Assembly: GCF_017874455.1 (NCBI RefSeq)
Contig: NZ_JAGGLN010000009.1
Span: 1 to 47,120, forward strand
Source: Methanobacterium aggregans
GTDB lineage: Archaea > Methanobacteriota > Methanobacteria > Methanobacteriales > Methanobacteriaceae
Direction of reading: 5' to 3'
Length of the DNA: 47,120 bases
Within the stretch, counting starts at the first letter, position 1. Every line of letters starts with the position of its first letter. The notes under the pieces are model-generated. The model worked only from the letters and a program-made list of their open reading frames with translations, searched no databases and was not told the DNA's origin. The translations under genes and the position numbers were made by a program. Shown here one piece after another: positions 1 through 7,839 of the stretch.

Positions 1-73
1 CAACATAACCAAACTCATCAACCAAACTCTTCTTCAAACTATCAATAGACCTTAAAGGATCAAAAATTCCCAT
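1..73 (-). CDS. Start of an unknown protein, cut by the window edge
   Basis: An open frame begins with ATG at 71-73 on the minus strand and runs off the left edge. About 24 residues are visible, beginning MGIFDPLRSIDSLKKS. The start lies 4 nt after the stop codon of the neighbouring Lys/Val-rich fragment (stop at 78-80), and the GGTGG that encodes the last two Trp codons of that fragment is suitably placed as a ribosome binding site. This suggests the two genes are co-transcribed. Too little is visible to name a family. Confidence 0.5.
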   Translation of the reverse strand, partial: MGIFDPLRSIDSLKKSLVDEFGYV

Positions 74-77
74 CTTA

Positions 78-1383
78 TTACCACCATTTTAAGATTTTTC
101 CAATACTTTTGCCTACATTTTTCACAGCATTAACAGCTTTTTTTACCGTGTTTTTAACTGTTTTAACTACTTTTTTTGCAACTTTCTTAACAGCTCTAAC
201 AGCTTTTTTAACCACTTTTTTAACTGTCCTAACTACCTTCTTAGCAGCCTTTTTCACAGTTTTCACAGCTTTTTTAACCACTTTTTTAACGGTTCTCACT
301 ACTTTCTTAGCAGCCTTTTTAACGGTTTTCACAGTTTTTTTAACAGCTTTTTTAACGGTTTTCACTGCCTTTTTAGCTGTTTTAACAATTTTAACAGCAG
401 TGTTCTTAACCGCTTTAGCTGTGTTTTTCACAATCTTCTTGACTGTGTTAACTGTATTCTTAACTTTATTAACAACTTTTTTGGTTGCCACCTTCACTGC
501 ATTAGGAATTAGTTTCTTTCCCTCAACAATTAGCTTCTTACCAATATCCTTCACCGTACTGCCCAACCACTTAGCATTACTAACAACAGATTCTATGGTC
601 TCATTCCAAGCCTTCTTAATATTTATTTGGATTCCAACTATTCAGATTAAAAATAGTTGTAACAGACTTCACAGTATCATAACCAAACAAACGCTTATAA
701 ACAGAACTCTCAATAATTTTCCCCAACACCTCCTTGCCAGAAAACCCCGCAACCAACTCAAAACACGCTGGAATCAAACCCAAACTAGGATCCAACAAAG
801 AACTCAACTTCGAAGAAACACCCAAAAAAAAAGCTCAACAGGATCCTTTGTAAAAATACCCAATTTACTCAAAAAGTAAGTCACTGGCTTTTCTACAAAT
901 CGCCAATATTTTAATAATATTGGACTTTTGGTGAGTAAGTTACCTGCAAGCGTTCCCAGTCGACCAATAGGAATAACTGAAACTAAAAGGAGTAAAAAAC
1001 TCCCAACAGACAAATCACCATTCTCATCCACACCCGTAAAGAACTTAATAACCTGCTTAATATTTTCCCCACCCCACGTATGGTCAAGGTTACTGTAACC
1101 GTAAATATGGAAAAAATCATAATTAAAGAAATCCCAAACATTACCGGTTGTCCAAGCCTTCTGAGCGGCTTGCATCAACTTATCTTGTATGTAAAACTGA
1201 TAAAAAAGCGGGCTAAAAGGATTCTCCAAAAACGCAGCAGAACCACCATAAACAGAACCCTGCACATTACAATCCAAAGAATTACCCGCATAACTCAAAA
1301 ACCCATCCAACAAACAAACCAAACATCCATAATACTAATACTAAAGGATTAAACAAAACAAAAGACATTACAATTTTCACCAT
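78..1383 (-). pseudogene. Frameshifted gene with hydrophobic N-terminus and Lys/Val-repeat C-terminus
   Basis: A well-formed start (ATG at 1381-1383, AAAAGGAG at 1391-1398) opens a hydrophobic N-terminus, MVKIVMSFVLFNPLVLVLW, which looks like a signal or membrane segment. The frame then breaks three times. The first break is near 1305-1335. The second is at a run of nine A at 824-832, where the fragment ending at 804 passes into the frame of 616-825. The third is near 616-640, where that frame stops and the next open frame continues to the stop at 78. Joined, the product would be about 430 residues: a middle part with Trp/Tyr/Phe-rich and hydrophobic stretches, then about 140 residues of Lys/Val/Ala/Thr repeats ending in KWW. 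I do not recognise the family. Three separate breaks favour decay, but one lies in a homopolymer, so sequencing error or slippage cannot be excluded. Confidence 0.55.
200..400 (-). repeat. Tandem 66-bp (22-codon) Lys/Val-rich repeats
   Basis: Within the C-terminal fragment of the broken gene, a 22-residue unit built from blocks such as AVKTVKKAAKKVV and RTVKKVVKK occurs about three times in a row. Two copies are nearly identical at DNA level and the outer copies are diverged. Lys pairs recur every 3-4 residues between Val, Ala and Thr, giving a strongly basic and probably amphipathic segment. Boundaries are approximate. Confidence 0.7.
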
Positions 1384-1544
1384 TAAAAATCTCCTTTTAC
1401 AATTATCAAAAGTGTTAATATTTATAAAAGCATGTTAAAGCTCCTAAAAACTCAAAAATAATAATTAATACCTTAAAATTTAAGTATTAATCCCAATAAA
1501 CAAAATCTAAGTAGATAACTCATTTTTGGGATCCTGATAACAGA

Positions 1545-1949
1545 TCATGAAACTATCCTCAATGACTTGGCATCCTTGAGTATGATCTCCATGCTGCCCC
1601 TGTACTCGCTCACAGTTCCAACTGCATTTATCCTCCTTTTATCCATTCCCTGAATGGTTAGATTTCCTTTTTCTATATCCGTTGCAGAGCTGTCGAATAT
1701 CACCAGGGTTATCTCACCTGTGCCGTCCATTACCTTAATGAAGTAGGTGTTGCTTGTTTTGGATTTACCGACCTTCTGAACAACCCCCTCAACTGCAACA
1801 TCCTCATCAAGCATCCCCCTGTCTATCTGACTTATCTTAACTTCCCTTGGCATTACCTGTCCTGCAAATATCACCATTCCCAGGAGCCCTATTATGGATG
1901 TTGCAAGGGCCAGTTTGAATATTTGATGATCCTCCATTTTCACCACCAT
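1545..1949 (-). CDS. Membrane-anchored OB-fold protein
   Basis: A protein of 134 residues with one N-terminal transmembrane segment (about residues 10-30, FKLALATSIIGLLGMVIFAG). A domain of about 95 residues follows with the pattern of a nucleic-acid-binding OB fold: VAVEGVVQKVGKSK, then YFIKVMDGTGEITLVIF, then INAVGTVSEYRGSMEIIL. This resembles the tRNA-anti/YhcR-type OB domains found in membrane-attached archaeal and bacterial proteins. The start is ambiguous: the first ATG is at 1947-1949, but GGTGGTG lies just before an internal ATG at 1935-1937, which would give MEDHQ as N-terminus. The ligand is unknown; DNA, RNA or a metal-linked oligonucleotide are all possible. It lies downstream of the ligase gene on the same strand but is separated by 330 bp, so it probably has its own promoter. 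Confidence 0.65.
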   Translation of the reverse strand: MVVKMEDHQIFKLALATSIIGLLGMVIFAGQVMPREVKISQIDRGMLDEDVAVEGVVQKVGKSKTSNTYFIKVMDGTGEITLVIFDSSATDIEKGNLTIQGMDKRRINAVGTVSEYRGSMEIILKDAKSLRIVS

Positions 1950-2279
1950 GAATCCGTTGTTAAATTCAATTCCAGAGAATTTCCAGAATATTTCTTTTTT
2001 AATAGGATTTTTTATGCTTTTTTAAGGTGTTTATTTCATATCCAAAATATTATTAATAATTATATAATATTTAGTATTAATAATGTTTGGGTGAATACTC
2101 CGTACCTATCATGGCTTCTGAGAATCTAAAAAAGTGAGAGTCTAAAAAAAAATACCCTGAATACATTGAAAAGAGATGAATTTAAAGCAGAATAGTTGAT
2201 ATTTAAAAAAAAAGTTGTTTTATTCTATATATTTCAAAGATTAAAAAGAAATTAAAAAATATGAATAATTTAGGATCAT
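1950..2279. other. 330-bp spacer with AT-rich direct repeat
   Basis: The spacer between the OB-fold gene and the ligase gene (both minus strand) holds no convincing gene. It contains two copies of TATTAATAAT at 2051-2060 and 2075-2084, 24 bp apart, flanking a TATA-like TTATATAA. This is probably the promoter region of the OB-fold gene. The rest is AT-rich with several A/T runs. Confidence 0.45.
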
Positions 2280-3944
2280 TCAAACCTCTTTGAACATTGA
2301 TTCAACACGTTCTAAAGTGTCGATATCCTCAATACTTATATCTTCCCTTATCCTCTTCACAACAGGGAACCTCAATGAGTAGCCAACCTCGTACTCCGGA
2401 CTCTTAACGATCTCACTGTAGGCAATTTCAAGGATGATGGAAGGAACAATCTCCACCTTCCTGCCGGTTTTCTTGGTTATGAGTGGTTCAACCATTTCAG
2501 AAAGTTCCAGAAGCATCTGATCGTCTAAACCTGTTGCTGCATGTGCAATGGTCTTCAGCTCATTGTTTTCATCCTGAACTGCCAGTAGATAAGAACCTAT
2601 AAAGTGAGCCCGCTTACCTTTACCATAGGTTCCACCAACAACCACCAGGTCAAGGGTTTCAGGTTCTGCCTTGCGTTTGAGCATTTTCTTCCCCCTTATA
2701 CCAGGCATGTAGGGTGCACTGGGATCCTTGATCATTATGCCTTCATGTCCACCATTCAGGGATTCTGTGAAGAGTTTTTCAGCCCTCCAAATATCCTCAG
2801 GAGTAGCCTTCACTTGATTGGAAAGTTGGAGTTTGTCTTCAATTACCTCAACCATTGATTCAAGTATCTCTCTCCTGTCCTGGAAGGGTGTGTCTATCTG
2901 GGGGCCGTTGTAGTAAAGTACATCAAAGAGGTAAAGTTTCAGAGGTACCTGCTCGCGCATCTTCTCGATATCGTACTTTCTCCTGACTCTTTGGAGTATG
3001 TACTGGAAAGATATGGGTTTACCATCCTTTGTAACGATTATTTCACCTTCAACAATGAAATCTTCATGGGGTAATGCTGTTTCTATGTACTCAATGATTT
3101 CAGGAACTGCATTGGAGATGTTTTCAAGTCTTCGGGTGAATATATTAATTTCATCCCCTGATCTGTGTATCTGAACCCGTATACCATCGTACTTGGTCTC
3201 ACAGAGTGCCCATCCCATTTCTTCAACACTCTCCTTGATTCCTGGAGAGAGCTGTGCAAGCATGGGTTTAACTGGTTTTCCAGGTTTAAGACTGAGTTTT
3301 TCAAGTCCTTCAACACCTTCTTCCTTTGCAACCTCTGAAACAAGGCCAAGATCATTTGTGAGCATGTGCGCCCTTTCAACAATCCCTTTTTCAACAGAGA
3401 AAGCTTCTGCAATGGCATCCTTTATGGTTCCTTCACCCACCCCCACCCTGAGCTCCTCAAGAACTGTTCTTGTGATGTACTTGGCCTCTGTGGGTGATGC
3501 CGATGATAAAAGTTCCCTCAGTATCTCCATCTTCTTGTACTGGGATCTGTTCCCTGAGATATCTGCTATCTTCATGAGGTTGCTGTGAACCTTCTGAATG
3601 GTCAGCGGAACTGTGAAAAATGTTGCCTGCTTTTTTTTCCCAAAAAGGAGTTCTGCAGCAGTTCCAATATCCCCTGCATCCCTCATCATATCCTCAACAT
3701 CCTCAGGCCTCACACCTACAACCAGTGCCATTGCATTCATAAGCAGTTTTGATGCTATTCCAAGTTCTTCCTCACTCCATGTTGGAAAAACCCGTCCAAG
3801 TGATAAGAGTGTAACAACTGGAAGAAGTTCTGGATCTTCTCCCCCTATTTTCCTGAAAAAATCTGCCAGCATGGTGGTTTTTTCAAGCCTTTTGGTTGTG
3901 GAGTCCAGTTTCTCGTAGACATCCACAAGTTCCATGTACCTCAT
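2280..3944 (-). CDS. lig: ATP-dependent DNA ligase (archaeal type)
   Basis: Seals DNA nicks during replication and repair by transferring AMP from ATP to a ligase lysine and then to the 5' phosphate. The adenylation motif is ETKYDGIRVQ, with the lysine at about residue 251 of the 554-residue form. Further nucleotidyltransferase motifs are visible: FTRRLENISN, DFIVEGEII, LYLFDVLY, EGIMIKDP and KMLKRKAE. An N-terminal helical DNA-binding domain precedes the catalytic core, and a C-terminal OB domain ends in RFPVVKRIREDIS. The open frame extends 32 codons further upstream, but that part lacks a ribosome binding site and is not typical of the family. Archaeal ligases usually begin near MRYMELVDVYEKL, so the start is placed at 3942-3944; ATG at 3933-3935, behind GAGGT, is the alternative. 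Length agrees with other archaeal ligases of about 550-560 residues. Confidence 0.95.
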   Translation of the reverse strand: MRYMELVDVYEKLDSTTKRLEKTTMLADFFRKIGGEDPELLPVVTLLSLGRVFPTWSEEELGIASKLLMNAMALVVGVRPEDVEDMMRDAGDIGTAAELLFGKKKQATFFTVPLTIQKVHSNLMKIADISGNRSQYKKMEILRELLSSASPTEAKYITRTVLEELRVGVGEGTIKDAIAEAFSVEKGIVERAHMLTNDLGLVSEVAKEEGVEGLEKLSLKPGKPVKPMLAQLSPGIKESVEEMGWALCETKYDGIRVQIHRSGDEINIFTRRLENISNAVPEIIEYIETALPHEDFIVEGEIIVTKDGKPISFQYILQRVRRKYDIEKMREQVPLKLYLFDVLYYNGPQIDTPFQDRREILESMVEVIEDKLQLSNQVKATPEDIWRAEKLFTESLNGGHEGIMIKDPSAPYMPGIRGKKMLKRKAEPETLDLVVVGGTYGKGKRAHFIGSYLLAVQDENNELKTIAHAATGLDDQMLLELSEMVEPLITKKTGRKVEIVPSIILEIAYSEIVKSPEYEVGYSLRFPVVKRIREDISIEDIDTLERVESMFKEV

Positions 3945-4143
3945 TCCATTGTTTGATTTCATGATCATGACCGTCCATAGTGCATATTGATAATGATTGT
4001 AAGTCCTTTGTAGTGAATCATTTATAAGAATCTCCATCAATGTACTGATTTATTTTAGTATGAAAAAAAGCTGATTTAATTAATGTATAAGAATTTAAAA
4101 TTGTGGCTTTCTATTTTATCTATATTATTACATGTATTTAAAA

Positions 4144-5547
4144 TTAATATTCTGATCCCCTGAATTTAATGACCCAGCTCGTTCCATTATGATTTGAAAC
4201 ATTTATTTCACCGTTCAATGCCTCCACCATACTGTTTACAATATTCAATCCTATTTTATCTACTTTAACATTCTGAAATCCCACACCATTGTCTTCCACT
4301 CGAAGTACACAGATTCCATGATTATCCTTACTGAAGTTCAGCACTACATGGCCCTTTCTTCCATTGGGGAAAGCGTGTTTTATGGAATTTGTGAATAGTT
4401 CATTTACTATCAATCCACATGGAACTGCAGTTTCAATGTCTAGAAGCACATTATCAACGGTTACATCAAATGTTATCCCTCCAGTAACAGTGTAAGAATT
4501 CACTATGTTCTGGGTGATCATCTGGATGTACTCTGAGAATTCCACAGTTGCAAAATCTTCTGTAGTGAAGAGGCAGTCGTGTACAAAGAACATTACATTG
4601 ACACGATTTTTACTGTCTTTAATTGTTCCAAAGTCTTCCCTATCTACCAGATACTTCGATTGGATCTCAAGAAAGTTCAGTACCATCTGAATGTAATTTT
4701 TAACCCTGCCATGTATCTCATCTAAAAGCATTTCTTTTTCTTTTAAAGCAGTCTCCATATCGTTTTGAACTTTTTTACGTTCTGTAATATCCTTGGAAAC
4801 ATTCAAAAATCCTGTTTGATTACCCTCTTCATCAAACATTTCTGTGGTTCGGACATCCATCCATATGATTGAACCATCCTTTCGTCTGCATTCGTGTTCT
4901 CCAGCACATTTTTCACCATCTGAAATTCCCTTCAGAGTTACTAGAAATTTTCCTTCATCATTTTCCCTGCAGATCATGGCCATACTCTTACCCATAACTT
5001 CATCACGGGAGTATCCAAAGATGGAAGTTGCAGCTTCGTTCCAGTACTTTATCATTCCATGACTGCCTGTGACCACAACTGACTCCTGGATGTTTTCAAG
5101 TATGTTAGCCTGAAATTTGAGCTGTTTTTCCACCTCATCATGATCTGTAATACTTACAATCGATGCAATCCTCCCACTCTTTCCAGGAAGATGTGAAATA
5201 AATATCAATGATTTTCCAGTACTTTCATTCATTAAGTGGTTAAATTTGTGTTTAGATGAAAAATTAGATTTATTAGAAATTTTAGGTGTATTTTTAATTG
5301 ATAAATCCATAATGATGCTGATATTCTCATTAAAAACTAGATCATTCCAGTTTTTGCCCTTCAATTCCGTGTTTGAGTAACCCGTGAGTTTTTGAAACTC
5401 CTTGTTTCCCCAGGATACAACTGAATCTTCCAGCACCATCATTGGAATTCCACTGTTCTCAAATATTTCATGGCAATATTCTTCAGATAATCCTGAAATA
5501 TCCTTAAGAGCTGTGGAATTGTTTATAAACTCTTTTGAACCCTTCAT
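4144..5547 (-). CDS. PAS-domain sensor histidine kinase
   Basis: A soluble signal-transducing kinase of 467 residues. Two PAS domains are visible: one at about residues 27-135 (IPMMVLEDSVVSWGN, KLTGYSNTELKGK) and one at about 145-260 (IQESVVVTGSHGMIKYWNEA, ending in the PAC-like DVRTTEMFDEEG and NVSKDITERK). A HisKA_2-type dimerisation region follows, with the phospho-acceptor motif LLDEIHGRVKN (His near residue 280). The HATPase domain shows the N box LIVNELFTNSIKHAF and the G box VEDNGVGF. There is no transmembrane segment, so it should sense a cytoplasmic cue. No receiver gene lies nearby, which is common for methanogen PAS kinases. An AAGTGAT ribosome binding site precedes the ATG. Confidence 0.9.
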   Translation of the reverse strand: MKGSKEFINNSTALKDISGLSEEYCHEIFENSGIPMMVLEDSVVSWGNKEFQKLTGYSNTELKGKNWNDLVFNENISIIMDLSIKNTPKISNKSNFSSKHKFNHLMNESTGKSLIFISHLPGKSGRIASIVSITDHDEVEKQLKFQANILENIQESVVVTGSHGMIKYWNEAATSIFGYSRDEVMGKSMAMICRENDEGKFLVTLKGISDGEKCAGEHECRRKDGSIIWMDVRTTEMFDEEGNQTGFLNVSKDITERKKVQNDMETALKEKEMLLDEIHGRVKNYIQMVLNFLEIQSKYLVDREDFGTIKDSKNRVNVMFFVHDCLFTTEDFATVEFSEYIQMITQNIVNSYTVTGGITFDVTVDNVLLDIETAVPCGLIVNELFTNSIKHAFPNGRKGHVVLNFSKDNHGICVLRVEDNGVGFQNVKVDKIGLNIVNSMVEALNGEINVSNHNGTSWVIKFRGSEY

Positions 5548-5714
5548 AACATCACTTCAATGTTAAGTTGATGTTACTTATTATTATCATATTAGTATAT
5601 ATCTTTTCAATTTTTTAAGTTCCAGATGGGTATGGGAATAATTTAACTTGCATGAAAGACCTTGGTAAAATTTATTAAGTTCTGAAGTTGAATAAAAAAA
5701 GGAATTGTAACCTA

Positions 5715-6533
5715 TTAAATCTTAAGCTCTTCTGATTTGTATTTATAGTGTTTAAAAAGTCTTTCACCCCATGAAATAGCTTCTTCATCATGACTGATCA
5801 AGAATACGTTGAGATCATAGGATCCATCAGTTGAAAAAAGTCCCATTGCAATGAATTCATCCCCCATTGTAAGTGAAAGCTTCAAATCATCATCTGCAAT
5901 CCTTACACCCCAATTACCTGATGAAATAGATTTTTGTACCTCTTCTGTCCCCAGTATCTCCTTTAATTTATCCAGAACACCTGAAGTAACTACAAGATCA
6001 ACTTTACCATCCTTTTCCATGGTTTTAACGAACATTTCAGCATTTTTAGGGTAAAATACTGGTGAAAGATATTTGATGTTGGTGGTATCCATTAAAAACT
6101 GTGAAAGCACCCTGTGGGGTTTCATTACATCGGTTACTGTGGAGCTTACAAGAGTGGAGTTGTTGAGACATCCAATATCCTTAATGAGGTCCTTGGGGAT
6201 GCAATCCACTTCATGATTCAAAAATAGATCTTTACAGTTTTTTAATGTGTTGACTGTCTCCATGAGATTTATAATCTTATTCGCCGCCATTTTTCCCATC
6301 TGGGAGAGGGAATATTTTCCTGAATCCCTCAGTATGATGTCCTTTCCCTGAAGCTGGTTCATTCCATGTAGTATGGTTGATGAGCTGAGGTGGATCTCGT
6401 TTCGGAGATCTGCAAGATTTTTAGGTCCCTCCTTTAAACTCATCAGTATCTTTATCCTAACATCAGAACTTATAAAAAACTTCATATCGTTTTTAACATC
6501 TTCATAAAGTTCAAACGTATGTTTAAGGTCCAT
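5715..6533 (-). CDS. FilR1-family transcriptional regulator (winged helix plus DUF1724)
   Basis: A 272-residue regulator. The N-terminus has a winged-helix DNA-binding domain at about residues 15-85 (SDVRIKILMSLKEGPKNLAD, then SSSTILHGMNQLQGKDII). The C-terminal two-thirds matches the DUF1724/FilR1 ligand domain of methanogen regulators, with VSSTVTDVMKPHRVLSQF, DLVVTSGVLDKL and the terminal LISHDEEAISWGERLFKHY. In Methanothrix, FilR1 is the regulator paired with the FilI kinase, which adds interest to the kinase gene just downstream on the same strand. The start is set at MDLKHTF (6531-6533) because GGGGAT precedes it closely; an upstream extension of 17 codons has no ribosome binding site. 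Effector and targets are unknown. Confidence 0.85.
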   Translation of the reverse strand: MDLKHTFELYEDVKNDMKFFISSDVRIKILMSLKEGPKNLADLRNEIHLSSSTILHGMNQLQGKDIILRDSGKYSLSQMGKMAANKIINLMETVNTLKNCKDLFLNHEVDCIPKDLIKDIGCLNNSTLVSSTVTDVMKPHRVLSQFLMDTTNIKYLSPVFYPKNAEMFVKTMEKDGKVDLVVTSGVLDKLKEILGTEEVQKSISSGNWGVRIADDDLKLSLTMGDEFIAMGLFSTDGSYDLNVFLISHDEEAISWGERLFKHYKYKSEELKI

Positions 6534-6601
6534 TTTATCCCCTAATTTAATTAGTAGTCCCCATTTACAGATATATTGCCCCAAAATAACCAGATTCTAG
6601 T

Positions 6602-6622
6602 ATTATTATTAGTAATAATAAT
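6602..6622. promoter_or_regulatory. AT-only palindrome upstream of the FilR1-like gene
   Basis: Two 10-bp arms, ATTATTATTA at 6602-6611 and TAATAATAAT at 6613-6622, surround a single G. The palindrome lies about 70 bp upstream of the regulator's start codon, in the 309-bp spacer up to 6842, which otherwise is AT-rich and holds no gene. It could be the operator for autoregulation or part of the promoter. In so AT-rich a region chance is a real alternative. Confidence 0.35.
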
Positions 6623-6842
6623 TATGATTAATTATAAATGTTTCCCATCCCAAAGAAGTTCAAAGCTTAAGCTCCACAGATAACCATAATAATTATAATT
6701 GATTGAAACAAGTATTTAAACTTTAGAAGCAGAATTAAAAACTATTAGAATATACAGCCCATAAAAAATAAGGGTAATTAAAAAAAATTGGATTTTGAAC
6801 TGTTTAAAGAGTTAAAATGAGTTTATTCAAATTTTCTATGGT

Positions 6843-7349
6843 TCACATGAACCTTTCGAAACGCTCCTTTCCAACCTTGCATATTGGACAGGACTCTGGA
6901 GGCTCTTCCCTTGCACAGAGATAACCGCAAACTTTGCACCTCCAAACAGGCAATGAAGGAGTTAATATTGCATTGAACGGTGTTGATTTCATTTTAATTC
7001 TTTCTTCAGGCCCTGGACGTCTTTCAGGAATGGATGAAAGCTTTTTCTTACCCTCCAATATTTCTTTTGTAACGTAAAGTCCACAGTAGCATGCTCCGTA
7101 TTCGTTGAGGTCTGGATCCCTGTAGTCGCAGGGGCAAATGAGATCAAGGTCTTCTTCTTTTTCTCCAGATGCCAGGCGACATGGACATGCACCATAGCCG
7201 TACCTCTTATTATTTATGAGTATGTTCTTCAAAAGATCCTTGGTGAATGCAACATCAGAATTGAGGTGGTAACCGTAAGCTTCAGCATCCTCTTTAACCT
7301 TGCTGTAAAATGCATCTACCTCTGCATCAGAAACCCCTTCATGACTCAT
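6843..7349 (-). CDS. Ferredoxin-thioredoxin reductase catalytic subunit fused to rubredoxin
   Basis: A 168-residue fusion. Residues 1-100 match the catalytic (beta) subunit of ferredoxin:thioredoxin reductase: CPCR at 55-58, CPC at 72-74 and CYC at 87-89, supplying four cluster cysteines and the redox-active pair (probably Cys57 and Cys87). The plant/cyanobacterial third motif is CHC; here His is replaced by Tyr. Residues 136-160 form a rubredoxin-like iron site with Cys138, Cys141, Cys154 and Cys157 (CKVCGY and CPIC). The protein should pass electrons from ferredoxin, or through the rubredoxin domain, to a disulfide substrate. Its ATG overlaps the stop codon of the glutaredoxin gene (ATGA), so the two are translationally coupled and the glutaredoxin-like protein is the likely substrate. 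Confidence 0.9.
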   Translation of the reverse strand: MSHEGVSDAEVDAFYSKVKEDAEAYGYHLNSDVAFTKDLLKNILINNKRYGYGACPCRLASGEKEEDLDLICPCDYRDPDLNEYGACYCGLYVTKEILEGKKKLSSIPERRPGPEERIKMKSTPFNAILTPSLPVWRCKVCGYLCAREEPPESCPICKVGKERFERFM

Positions 7350-7624
7350 TTTGCTGCCTCCCTTATTCCCTCCTCATCGAAGCCCACTATGCATATTTCA
7401 TCGTTGACTATAAGGGTTGGGAACGACAGCTGAGAGTTCCATTTTTTGATCTCCTCCACAGCCTCGGAACGTTCGTCTCCCTCTTCAAGATCAACGTACA
7501 GATAATCGTACTCCACTCCAAGATCTTCAAGTAGCATTCGAGTCTTTTTACACCACCCACATGTGCTTAAAGCATAAAGAACAAATTTTCCTTTATTTTC
7601 ACCATCCACGTGCTGCATTGACAT
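7346..7624 (-). CDS. Glutaredoxin-family protein
   Basis: A 92-residue thioredoxin-fold protein with the active-site motif STCGWCKK (Cys22 and Cys25), the cis-Pro region SFPTLIV and a C-terminal helix after GFDEEGIREAA. It should catalyse thiol-disulfide exchange in the cytoplasm. The start is well supported: AGGAGG lies 6 nt before the ATG. The gene is first in a two-gene operon with the FTR-rubredoxin gene, overlapping it by 4 nt. The arrangement suggests an electron path ferredoxin, FTR, glutaredoxin-like protein, as known for FTR-linked thioredoxins and glutaredoxins in methanogens; the pairing here is inferred from context. Confidence 0.9.
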   Translation of the reverse strand: MSMQHVDGENKGKFVLYALSTCGWCKKTRMLLEDLGVEYDYLYVDLEEGDERSEAVEEIKKWNSQLSFPTLIVNDEICIVGFDEEGIREAAK

Positions 7625-7839
7625 TTTTGGCCTCCTGAAAGATTCAAAATTTTTTTAACTAACAACTATTTTATGTAAAATCTTCTATTAATAGTTATGA
7701 TATCAATTTTATTAAAGGATGAAGAAGGTGAAACTGAGTATTAGGCTTTGAAGTGGTTAAAAAAAGATTGAATTAAAAAAAGGTTGAATGAAATATGAAT
7801 CATGCGAAGATCTTTGAGTCTCAGCACCCAAAAAAAGTT

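Noticed and set aside
109..879. 256-codon plus-strand frame rich in Phe/Thr/Leu
   Set aside because: It is the antisense shadow of the Lys/Val repeat region (AAA codons read as TTT) and has no credible ribosome binding site.
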